A stretch of DNA of 64,000 nucleotides, from contig NC_053042.1 in the NCBI RefSeq assembly GCF_003473485.1, forward strand, positions 20,418,501 through 20,482,500, given 5' to 3'. The translations under genes were made by a program, and so were the position numbers. The notes under the pieces were generated by a model. It had not been told where the DNA came from. It saw only the letters and a list, made by a program, of their open reading frames with translations, and made no database searches. Source of the DNA: Medicago truncatula (taxonomy: Eukaryota; Streptophyta; Magnoliopsida; Fabales; Fabaceae). Below, in pieces: positions 10,497 through 21,811 of this stretch (position 1 is its first letter; every line of letters starts with the position of its first letter).

Positions 10497-12961
10497 ATGG
10501 ATTTGACATCAACTTCATCTGAGAGTGGACAACTGAGTGTTGAAACTTCGTCACTGATTCATGATAGTTCTCAATGTTACTCCCCTAGCAATAAAGAATC
10601 ATGGAAGTCTTTAGTCTTTCAGTCTATTAAAGAGATTGAAGATTTTTATGGTAATTATGCATATAACACTGGATTTTCTATTAGGACTATGTTGAAGGCG
10701 AAGAATAATTCACAAAATAAGAAATCAGATAAGGTACATTATGTGCGTTATGTTTGTAACAAACAAGGTTTCAAGAAGGGAAGTTTGCTTAAGCCTAACA
10801 ACAGGCCAATATCAGACAGTCCACTAGTTATTGAGTTTGTGAAAGTGAAAGAAAAACCTGAGGAAAAGGTTGGTTGTAAAGCTGGAATATCTTTGAAGCT
10901 GGATGAAGTTTTGAATGTGTATAAGATTTATAGATGGGATGTGGCTCACTGTCATCCATTACATAAACCAGAGCATTTGTGTTACCTGAGATCATTTCGA
11001 GAAGTAAATGAAGTTCAAGGACAACTAGCTCTAATAAATTCTAAAGCTGGAATGTCGATGAGAACGTCTTATGAAGTTCTTGGTCAAGGAGTTGGAGGTA
11101 CGGAGAATCTTCCTTTTCGGTTTTCAGACTTAAAGAACTATCTAATGACAATTCGTCAGAAGGAGATGGTAGTTGGTGAAGCAACTGTAATTCAAGAATT
11201 CTTTAGAAATGAAGCTCTCTCGAAACCATCTTTTTACTATGATATCCAAGTTGATGCTACAGAAGACATAGCTAGCATTTTTTGGGAAGATGGAATTATG
11301 CAACTGGATTATTCTCTATTTGGTGATGTCATCAGTTTTGATACAACTTACCGAACAAACAATCAATATCGGCCATTAGGTTAGTATCTTTTACTTCTCT
11401 CAGGTTTTTAATTAGTGTTTACTTTCATTATGTTGTATTTTGTTATGGAATGGTTAGTATAGGTAGGAGTACGTTTTGAACTGCCTAGTGTCTAGGTGTG
11501 TCTGTCATATGTGTCCGAGATTGACTGTAAGATTGATAAAGTTGCAGGCATTTTTACTTGGCTAGAAATTGTCTTGTGTGATCGATCTTTAGTACATACT
11601 TATTAGGATACTTAGTGTCTAGGTGTGTTTTATCATTGAGTTTATTCACTGCTGAGGCATGATTTCTTATAATTTGTGATTACAGACTAGCATAAATGCA
11701 TTATAATTTTGGTTTGGTTTAGTTATTTAGCGTAAGTTATATATATGTTGTATTTTGTTCTGATTTAGGTCATTTATTGGTCATTATTTCAGCTGCCTTT
11801 ATTGGTTTTGACAATCATCGTAAGAGTGTTTTATTTGGTGCTGCGCTATTGTACGATGAGACAGCAGCTACTTTTGATTGGTTGTTTACAACATTCTTGA
11901 AGTGTATGTCCAATAAAAAACCACAGACTATATATACAGACCAGGCTAGTGCGTTATTGTGTTCAATTCCGAATATTTTTCCAGGTGTTTTTCATGGGCT
12001 TTGTTCATGGCACATGGCAGAGAATGCAAAGAAAAATCTTGGCTCTCGTGCAAACTGTGCATTTTTCGATGAGTTAACTAATTTGGTTTCAAATGTAGAC
12101 GATGAATCAGATTTCGATTATAATTGGGATCAGATAATGAAAAATTGTTTTAATGGAAGGCCTACTTCAGACTTTAGGTGGCTTGTCCAAACTTACGGAA
12201 ATCGTATGCATTGGTCTTCAGCTTGGGTCAAGTCACATTTTACAGCTGGTCTGAAAACAACTCAGTTAAGTGAGTCTTTCAATGCTTTTCTTCGTGGATT
12301 TCTGCAGCCAGACCATTCACTTGTTCGATTCTTTAGTCATTTCAACATTATGGTTCAGAGAATGAGGGATAATCATGCTGAGTTGGACTTCAAGGCTGCA
12401 AACACTAGAACAAAAAATAATTATCCCAACAGTCAGCTGATGCGGTCCGTTGAAAACAAGTACACACCAGCTTGCTTTGCATTTATTCACAGGCAGTATG
12501 ACCTTTCCTTCAAATACTATTATGAGGAGGACACAACAAAAGGGTCTGCCTTTAACAAGTTTTTCAAAGTTTTCACAATTGAAAAGGTTGATGATAATTA
12601 TGATGATGTTGATAATGATAATGACGGGCCTTCCAATGTCGATGTTTTGGATGCAGAAATTCAAGAAAACCTTTTCCCAAGTTTTGAAGATCATGATCGA
12701 CTTGATGAAAGGGTTGTCACAGTTGACATTATAAGCAAAAGTTTTGGTTGTTCATGTCGTATGTTTGAGAACAGGGGCTTCTTATGTCGACATGTTTTGA
12801 AGATCTTGGAGTTCTTAGGTGGTTATGTGCAATATCATTTTTTGAAGACAATATCTGGACAATATGTTTTAAAGCGTTGGACTAGAGATGTGCGTCCCTC
12901 TGTTGATAAGCTGAAATCTACCATCAATGTTGGCACTGAAGACACCACTCAAGCACAATGA
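10497..12961 (+). CDS. FAR1/mudrA-type MULE transposase of the inner element, intact (two exons, about 683 aa)
   Basis: Exon 1 is 10497-11379. The intron is 11380-11792 (donor CATTAG/GTTAGT, acceptor ATTTCAG/CTGCC), and it restores the family motif RPLAAFIGFDNHRKS across the junction. Exon 2 is 11793-12961. Domains in order: FAR1 DNA-binding region (about residues 40-165, EDFYGNYAYNTGFSIR and GCKAGISL); MULE DDE domain with Asp in VISFDTTYRTNNQ, Asp in IYTDQASALL before CSWHM, and Glu in TTQLSESFNAFL; SWIM zinc finger CSCRMFENRGFLCRH near the C-terminus. All key residues are present and no stop interrupts. A further frame at 13014-13315 follows a good acceptor (TTTTTGTGCAG) and encodes a Lys-rich helical tail, so an alternative third exon is likely. 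The start is the first ATG of the frame. Confidence 0.9.
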
Positions 12962-13013
12962 TATCAACAAATTTGTGTTGTTACCGTTCAACTTTCTACA
13001 CGTTTTTGTGCAG

Positions 13014-13315
13014 ATCCGGAGGCATCTGAAATTTTTCTCGACGGTGTTCTTGAAGCTGGGAAAAAGGCAGATGAGTTGCTTCTTTCTAAAGGTATTCGTA
13101 CAGACCCATCTTCCGTGACGTCATCATCCAAGTCTTCAAAAGGAGCTGCTGTCGGTGAACCATCTGCTGGGGTGAAGTCCACTGCACAAAAGTTCAAAGA
13201 AAGACAAAATCCAATTAAGTCAAAGAAGCAACTTAAAAGTGATTATGAAAAAGCTAGAGAAAGGCAGAAATTCCTTATAAATCGGAAGAAACAAAAGAGA
13301 GATGATGAAGCTTAA
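13014..13315 (+). CDS. Probable extra 3' exon of the inner MULE transposase
   Basis: An open frame follows the acceptor-like TTTTTGTGCAG ending at 13013 and runs to a TAA at 13313-13315. It encodes EASEIFLDGVLEAGKKADEL, then a Ser-rich stretch and a very basic coiled tail (KSKKQLKSDYEKARERQKF). Helical tails like this follow the SWIM finger in FAR1-type transposases. The matching donor in exon 2 is uncertain; the main frame stops at 12961 without it. Confidence 0.45.
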
Positions 13316-13953
13316 AAAAAAAAAGCGGTCACTGATTGATTGTTTTTATGTTATAAGTTTGTAATAGATTTTATTAGGAATATTTTGATATGATCTATTG
13401 GAAATTATACATTTCACATTCTTTATTGTTATGTATTGATGATTATAGGTTGTTACAAAACCATTAGACAATTAGTTTGGTTTCACATAGAACACTATCA
13501 AAACCATTAAACCATACTTATGGTTTCTGTAATAGTTTTTATTTAAAACCATTTAAAAATAATACTTGGACAATTATATTTATTTTATTTACCATTTGAC
13601 AATTATTTTTCTTTCACATACAAGTCTATTTAAATGTTTATCACATTTGTTTTATTACAAAACCATTAGAACCATGTACCAATAATAATTTCATTTAAAA
13701 CCATTACACCCTTATCTTGGTTTTACATAGAACACTATCAAAACCATTAAACCATACTTATGGTTTCAGTATTCATCAAAATTCATAAACATCTTTATAC
13801 AAAAATTCATCTTAAACTTGATACAAATCCAGAAATTCATAAACATCTTTATACAAACTCAATAAAAAAAAACATTAACACTAATCCGGTGTTAGCTTTT
13901 GAAGCAATTCTTCATAGTATGAAGTTGCTGCCTTCTCCACATAGTTTCTTTTG
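13316..13953. other. Intergenic spacer between convergent inner-MULE genes, with a 49-bp direct repeat
   Basis: AT-rich. The repeat starting GGTTTCACATAGAACACTAT lies at 13479-13527 and again, with one change in the first 20 bp, at 13719-13767. The motif AAACCATT is scattered through this spacer and recurs near 18290-18520. No gene is seen. Confidence 0.6.
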
Positions 13954-16900
13954 CTATTGCTTGAGTCGCTCAATATTGTTGAACAAATTCCAATTCTCAA
14001 ATCCATACTTTTTTGCAACCTTGCCATTCTTCCCATGCTTTCTCGTTTTGGACCAATCTTTGAAATATTCTATTTCGGTATTGCCACCATCCCATTCAGC
14101 AAGAAACTTCATGCAAAAGACTCCACAACTGTCTTTATCACATTGATTAGGCATCTTTGGTGTTTCCCACTTAAATGTGCTAATCTGGAAAGGCATTGTG
14201 ATTTTTCTTTTCTTATACAATTCTGTCACAAATGCTTCCACCTCCTTCAGCCATACATCAAACATCTTATTGTACACAGTCGCTTCGCCATTCTTCATGT
14301 TCAATGTCTCTCCTTTCAAGCTGTTCAGGAATTGAAATTTTTGGCTCTTGAGATTCACAACGAAGCATACATAATGAAAACCCGGATTCCCAATTAGTGC
14401 TGGCGTCATGATCTATTTCATCAGTAAAATAATCAACAACATATAAGTCAAACAATCAATCTGTAGAAATTTTCAAAACTATATTGAGCTGAGTCTTACA
14501 TATTCTAGACTTGTAGGGTCAATAGCCTTCCAATCCATGTATTTGAATTTTTTCAGTCTTCCAATGAATCTTTTACATGCAACTGAGTTTGTTATATCTA
14601 GGGCATCAGGTCTTTCCAAGTCAACTTGTTTATATAAAATGACTAAAATCAATTCCAAAAAGACCTAAACAGTATGTAAACTTTTAACATTAATGGAATG
14701 TAATGCATACATAATTTATGAATGGTGTAACCAGTCTTGTCATTTTTTCATTTGGTTGACTCCAATTCAAGCAATTGACCCAGGCATTTATCACGAAGCA
14801 TGACACCCATTCATCTTTTTGAAGTGACCACAAGTCTCTCCTTTGTAGAGTGAAAGCATGAGCCTTGTTATCCGAGCAGTACAAAATCTCCTCCCTAAAT
14901 TATTATAAAACATTTAGGATTTGTACTACTAGAATATTATCTGAGATTACAAGCTGTAGTATAGCCAAATAAAACAAGCAATCCAAATAAAACAACCAAT
15001 TTGGCAAAAAACATTAACAAAGCTTACTAATTCATATAATTTGCCAATAGATATTTAAAATGGTTTTCCCTTACTCATCATGTGAAATGCTCCATGCAAA
15101 TGTTGATATGTCCTTCTGCATCTTAGTTGCATTTGACTCATAGACAACTTCATCGTAGGGGCTTGCAAGGTATTTTGACTTCTTCACAGCTCTTCTACGC
15201 TCAAGGTATGTGCCACCAAAATAAAGTATATTATGCTTCTTTCTTTTCTTTTTCTTCACAATTTTGACATTATCCAAGTCGATTATTGCATCTGGTAACA
15301 CCGACCTTAACGGAATTGCCCTGTCAAATAAACAACATAATTGTTAGTTTGCAGAATTAATATTGTGCAGAATTTAATGAATCAATTGTAATGTAGAATT
15401 GTCACATTGGTTGATTCTTACTTTATAACAAAGTGTTTGTTAGGTTCCAAAGGCTTCTGCTCCTTCGGGTTCTCCTCTTCCATCAAGTTTGCTTGCTTCA
15501 CATTGCTTGCTTCACATTGTGTTTTAACCGATTCCCTATTGGCAAACACATCACATATAGAAAATCATTAGTTAGTTCTTTTAGTTTTACACATTACAAA
15601 TTAAAAACCATTAGTTAGTTCATATATATTCATTTCTTACCCTGCATTCGAAGCTTCTCCCCCATCAAAAAACTCTCGAAACTTCTCTGGTTTCTCCGCC
15701 TCCATCACATTGCTTGTTTCACATTTTGCTTAACTGATTCACTATTGGCAAACACATCATATAGAAAACGATTAGTTCGTTCTTATAGTTTTACACATCA
15801 CAAATTAAAAACCATTAAAACACATCATATATATCCATTACTTACTTTGCATTCGAAGCTTCTCCCCCATCATCAAAAAACTCAGGATACTTCAAGATTG
15901 TTTCCTGTGTAAAAGAAAGATCTATATTGCATGCTTTCCTCACTGATTCATCAAGTCTTTTGGCATCAATTTCATCTTCTTCATTTTCCTCATTATCATC
16001 AATGATTTTGTGATCCATCTCATCTGCTACATCTTTGTCATTATTCAACCTGAAACCATCAGTAAAGCATGTGAAACAACAGATACAATTTTTCATGTGA
16101 AGTGTCATTGAACATGATTTACAAAATTATTGTTCAGAGTCTTACAATTTTGATGTGAAGTGTCATTAAGAGACTAAAATTAGATGCAATACCTTTCTCC
16201 CCCTCGAGTGCTTGTTTGTGGTATGGATGATTCATTCTGATCCTGTCCATTATCTACACTAGAACTTCTTTCTTTTCTTTTTCAGGTTGGATCTGTTCCG
16301 GCACTTAAACTTCTATTCTCCTCGGGTTCAGGTTGCACTTCAATCGGATTTTCCTTGGTTGTGTTTGTTTCTGTTGGAACTACATCATTTTTCACAGAAG
16401 TTCCAACATTTCCCTCAGCTATTCTTCTTTCCAAGGTTTCCGCAGTTGTAGTGTAGATCCGTATACAAGACCTACAATGATTAAGATGCATTTCTGCCTG
16501 CAAATTTCTTTATGTATATGTACTATTAGGATTTTCAAAACCATAATATTATTCATAATAACTATGATGGCCAATATATCACATCTGTCGTACATGATGA
16601 TGCTGATGGATGTTTTGTTTGCATACATAAAATATCAATTATGTGCTATAGTAATCAAACATTATTTTGAAAAATTCCAAAGAAGTATGCTTGATGTTGT
16701 GACCATTTTCCTTATAAATTAGCTCCCAGTCTGAGTCTTGCATAATTGCAATTTTCATTCCTTAAATTATATGTGCATAAGATGATTGTCAAAAAACAAA
16801 TGTGAACCATATAAGATAAAAAGAGCCAATCATATACAGAAAACGATGAAACAAAAAATCTAAAAATGATTTCATAGACACTTATTATGAAAACTATTTG

Positions 16901-18286
16901 TAAAGAAAAGCTACAAATTTATTCCAAACTTTAGATATCACGATGATGGAGAACATTATTCTGAAAATTTAATTTCAAAATCTTTAAATTTCAAAACCAT
17001 AATATTGCATGAATAGTAGTTAGATCATTATTTTCCTCTCACCTTAGAGAGTGGACAAGTATCTGCATCAAAACACATTACATGCGGACCTTCGTCGGTG
17101 TTGTACAGTCTGGTTACCCCGGCTGTCAGTCCATGCTCGAGTCCCATAAGGTCATGGACCTTCTGAAGGTCTTGGTTTGCCGCCTTGACATCCCAATCAC
17201 GAAGTGAAGGCCTCTTGTATTTTCCTGTAAGGAATGGGCTTCTCTTCCCCATTTTCTCCAAGTAATTAATCTGCACAATAAAAACATGCACATACATAAA
17301 TTAAAAATCCACCACTTAGTTTTTTTAAAAATACAAATATATATATATATATATAGAATGATCACCATTAGGAAGTGGAAGTGGAAGTCCGCTAATGGAT
17401 TTGCAACTTCCGGAGTTTGCAAGCCTTCTTTCATATACCCAAGAACATGTGAGCACCAGTTATAAGAAGATACCCCAACTGGATCTTCTAATGTGTGCGC
17501 ATATTGGAGAGATACGAACCTACTGTTAGTGGGGCACAAAATTTTGTGAATGATAAAACATATTGCACCCTTCACCCAAGCTTTTGGATTTTCATGTGTC
17601 TTCAATATTCTCTCCAAATCAGTCACCCTCACAGAAGCATAATAATTTCCATTCAGCCCTAATTCTATCCTCATCTCTTAATTGCTTCCACAGAGCAGAG
17701 ATCAATGTTAACATGCTTCCCCGCCATTGGAAGCTCATAGACCCGATGTACATCTTCCTCTTTCAATGGAAGTACCTCGGTCTTGCTTAATGCTATCCAC
17801 ATGTTTTATTTGTCAAAGTTTTTAACTATCCAATCCACAAAGAAAGTGTGGACTCTGTTCCAGTTGCAGATATGAACCATTCCCCCAAAGCCACTTTCAT
17901 TCAATACGTTAATGATCTCCTCCTTTCTTTGTTTGCCATTTACTGAATTCATAAGATCATATACCATAGATATACTCATCTTATGCCTCAGTCGTTACTT
18001 TGCATTTTCCTCATCTGAACTTCCTTCATTATTTTCTTTACTTTTAGCCTCTTCTTTCCGCTCCTCCTCCAATTGTTCTTCATTCTCTTGTTTCTTTTTT
18101 TTACTCATCTTTATCTACTGTTTTTTTTCTTTGCCCTTAGCCTCTTTTGTTTTTTGCTTCTTATTTTTATCACCATCAGTGACATTCCTTTCCTCCTCTT
18201 TCATTTGTGTTAGTCCAATACTGAATGATGGCAATGACTCTAGCTCTTTAGTTTTTTTCACCTGCATGAGCAAAGAAAACCATTAA
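13954..18286 (-). pseudogene. ULP1 (C48 peptidase)-like gene of the inner MULE, multi-exon, partly decayed
   Basis: Exon-like blocks on minus, 5' to 3': 18270-17690 (LESLPSFSIGLTQ, then a charged Lys/Glu region and NWNRVHTFFVDWIV), 17674-17370, 17280-17040 (INYLEKMGKRSPFLTGKYKR), 16503-16282, 16108-15842 (acidic), 15301-15071, 14884-14690, about 14630-14515, and 14412-13954. The last exon is the protease end: GFHYVCFVVNL with the catalytic His (codon 14374-14376), Gln and Cys in NQCDKDSCGVF. The Asp expected after the His reads Asn in FQFLNSL. The 5' blocks contain stops (after KEKKQ, after DENAK-type sequence, after FDK) and a frameshift near 17675, so the N-terminus is broken. ULP1-type enzymes cleave SUMO-like tags; fusions with MULEs are known as KAONASHI. 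Splice sites are predicted by eye. Confidence 0.72.
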
Positions 18287-18289
18287 ATA

Positions 18290-19110
18290 CATCTAATGGT
18301 TTTGGAGTACAACTCACCAAAACCATTTCCACAGCACAATGGTTTTGGTGTTAAGAACATTGAATTAGTGGGTACATGTATCAATGAAATGAATTTCTTA
18401 GGAAATGGTTTCTTGTCAAAAGCAAAATGTATTTCTAAGTACAGAAACCATTTCCCAAGCAGAAAATAGTGCAAAGTTAAAAATATATTCATACTAATGT
18501 ATTTCTTCAAAACCACATTAAATAAATCATCACATAGAAGTGCCTAGTTACACAAATCAATAATTTGCATTTTGTTTAGTTTTCTGCATATATGGAAGTT
18601 GGAACTGTATTAATAAACTCACTTATTCAAGCCATTTCATTCATTCTATTTTTGAGCCACTTAGCAATGACTTTATTGTGATATATTGTTTGTTACTAGT
18701 TAAACTCAGATCATCTTTACAAGTCAAGTAAATGGTTAAAACTTGAGTTTATTTTTGAAATCAATTAAAAGAATATGGTTCTGCAATGTCTCTAACAGAA
18801 CTGGGTACCTAGTTGCTATACTCAACTAAAACTCTTGCTAGCATGGTTCTTGTGAAATCAATGAGAAGATCAATTTTCCATGGCTATTTTGGAGGATCTC
18901 TCTGTGAAGGCTTGAATATTTCTCGGACATCATTCAGATTTGTAGAGAAAAACGTTGGGATGCTGTTCATTTTGTAATAGAACAATGCACTAACCAACTA
19001 GAAGCAAATACAATTATGCACGGACGATATTTTAGGCACTAATAATAAAAGCCTAACTAAATTTGAACAAGAAAAACTATAACATGTCAAGCCTGGCTAA
19101 CTGGATCGAT
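18290..19110. other. Inner MULE interior, non-coding
   Basis: AT-rich. It has several AAACCATTT words like those of the convergent spacer (18290-18520), probably the promoter side of the ULP1-like gene. No protein similarity is recognised. Confidence 0.4.
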
Positions 19111-19391
19111 CATATCATGATCAACACTGATGCATTCCAATATTAGGTGGTACATGGAATCAATCAGAACTAGAAGGGTTTGGATTGAGCAAAGAGAGTA
19201 TGTTGTTTGCTTATTATGTAGCAGCGGCCAGCATATTTGAGCCTGAGAGGTCTCTAGAGAGAATTGCATGTGCAAAAACAACAGCTTTGCTGCAAATACT
19301 GGAGTCGAATTTGAAAGATGAAGAAACTAGGAATGCTTTTGTAGATCAGTTCAATAAATGCATTAATGGAGGAAACTACACAGACGAGTAA
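19110..19391 (+). pseudogene. Captured diterpene-synthase (copalyl-diphosphate-synthase-like) gene fragment
   Basis: One frame gives IRWYMES just before 19165. After a 1-nt shift the next reads GFGLSKESMLFAYYVAAASI and FEPERSLERIACAKTTALL, then a stop at 19389-19391. The motif GFGLS..xLLxAYYxAAASIFEPERSxER is characteristic of the alpha domain of plant class I/II diterpene synthases such as CPS, which make gibberellin precursors. Only about 90 codons are present, without the catalytic DxDD or DDxxD motifs, and a frameshift breaks it. It lies inside the inner MULE, so the simplest reading is Pack-MULE-type capture of a host exon. Which synthase was the donor cannot be told from here. Confidence 0.6.
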
Positions 19392-20066
19392 ACAACATAT
19401 CTTTCTAACAATTATTGTGTATGCTTATTAATGTGTGTCTTAAAATTTGAGTTGAGTCTAATTCATGAAGTTAGTAGTTACCATATATCTGGCATATCTA
19501 GTAATAATATTTTATATTTGAACATTGGTTAATAGCTCTCTGTAGACGTTAAATTTCATCACTGATGCAACAAAATATGTTTTAGATATGCATGTGTAAT
19601 TTGTTGCAGGGGGTTAGACGAGAACAAGAGAGAGGAAAAACTCATGGGAGTTAAGAACAAAATATTGGGATGCTTTTCATAGATAGGAGTTAAGAACATA
19701 CATGTAAAATGAGTAAAATTGAAAATGTACTTGCACTTTATAAAAAAAAACTTACAAGTGACATGATATTTGATTAACAACACATAAGTTATATTTGTGA
19801 CATGAAGAATAAGGAAGTTATATACCATACCACTTAAGTAAAAGGATCATAAGAAGTACTATTATTTTCATTTTCTTCCACTAGATTATAATTTATCTAT
19901 TGACAAAAGCTTATGGTCTACAAGTGTACTATTAAACAACAATTGCCGTTGAAAGAAAAATGAAGCAATTGTTTTCTTTTAAACATACACTTGTCACAAC
20001 CCTAAAGAAGCACTATTTCTTTTGTTTATTTGGTCATTTCAGGCTGGTGGGTTCCCTGAGCCAGAG
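19392..20066. other. Inner MULE interior up to the Gypsy insertion
   Basis: AT-rich, no recognised gene. A possible acceptor followed by a short open stretch at about 19610 might be a further captured exon, but it cannot be assigned. The Gypsy TSD CAGAG is at 20062-20066. Confidence 0.4.
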
Positions 20067-21811
20067 TGTAACACCCCGTTACCCAAAAGAAATTAAATAA
20101 TAATTAAACATACATCAGAGTAAATCTCAAACGGGCATGTCACACTACATTTTCAAAATTTCTAAAATAGAATATAAAAACTATTTAATAAACATCCTTC
20201 AAAATCATCATTAATTTGCAGCGGAATATTTGCATCAAAAGCAACAACGACAACTGTTTAATTCTCCATAAATAAATCTAGGCATAAAAACCTCTTCAAC
20301 ATAAATTCAACAACCAATAAAGGGCTACATCATTAAGTTCCAAAATTTGATACATAGGAATGAAAATAAGCAGTTAAATCCCATCCCGTACGTATCAGAG
20401 CCCTAGACACTTGAGCCACCACCTACTACTCAGGATCACCTGCAAGTTACCCATAGGAAGGGTAACATTTTCAAGCAGAAGGGGTGAGATTCACAACAAT
20501 AAATATAGATAATAATTCATCAAATGAATCTAACACCCTAACATAGTTATAATTCACCAATATATAAATATATCATCATTAACAACATCAACAACAAATG
20601 GTATTTATAACCAACAACATCGACTCATGCAACTACTCAACAACTCCACTAAGACCCCTCAACAATGCACATGCATGTGGTACCAATTTACAGGGTAGTA
20701 GCCCTCACCGGATATTGAATGGTTAAAGCATTCATTCAGGGCATAAGCCCTCACCGCTTTGAACAAAAAGTGTTCCAGAACATGAGTCCTCCCGCTTTAA
20801 ACGACAAGGCGTTCCAGGGCCAGAGCCCTCCCGCTTTTATGCTTATGCAACTGACTCCAATTGTGTATATCTACATACAACTTCAACAAATGCATATATG
20901 TATATATGACTCACGACCCACAATCCAAGAACATGTATGATTTAATTAAATAAGCATACATCACAATCAACAATAGGTCATCATAATCAATCAAACAGTC
21001 CATAAAATACATAATTAAGCATAACTATGCTCATACATTCAAGTTCATTCAACATTATTCAATTAACTAACAAACAGCTTCAGAACTGGGCAACTCGCCT
21101 CGCGAGTGCATCTACTCGCTATGGCGAGCACAAGAAAACGGGCTGCTCGCCACGGCGAACTCAAAACAGGTGCTCTCGGGAGTTTTGACATTTTTCTCAC
21201 GAAATCTTCATTTTTAAGTTCCCTATTCATCTTTTTAATCTGAAAATTGTCCCAGACCTCTCTAAAATCATCTAGGCACCTAAAACTATCCATATTACAG
21301 CTTATAACAACAATTCAAAAATCATGTTTTTCTCACGGGTACTTGCCATGGCGAGTTGGCTTGCTCGCGGGGCGAGCTATGAACATTGCTCACTCGCGAG
21401 GCGGAAAAGTCCACTCGCCTAGGCGAGCGATGAATGTCAGCACGACCAGAATGCAGGTTTTTCCCCAAAAATCCAATTTTCTCACTTTTACTCCCCAAAT
21501 TGGTTTACAGATGTGAAATAACTTACTGTGTGCACTCAGAACCTATTTCTAACATCAGAACAACAATTCCTACACCCAAAATCCAATAATTCACCATAAA
21601 CCTAAAATTCCCAATTCTAACACAAACCTGTTAAAATCAAAATCAGAATTAACCATCTACGCTATTGAAGTAAACCTCACCCTTACCTTAGTTTTGTAGA
21701 AAAAAAATGCACAACAATTGATTCTCTTAGCTCTACTTGCTCTTCTCTCCCTTTTCTCCCAAAAGCTTGGTTGTACGTAAAAACGTTTCTCTGACTTCTC
21801 TTTTCTTAACT
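20067..21811 (-). repeat. 3' LTR of the Tekay-like element, truncated
   Basis: Aligns with 26202-27943. The part equivalent to 27944-28174 is missing and coding sequence follows instead. It contains tandem-like segments around CCAGGGCCAGAGCCCTCCCG (about 20735-20840) and a cluster of GC palindromes (21093-21429). Confidence 0.93.

Noticed and set aside
21063..21293. 76-aa ORF repeated at 27198-27428
   Set aside because: It lies in both LTRs of the Tekay element and overlaps the palindrome cluster; it is LTR sequence rather than a gene.
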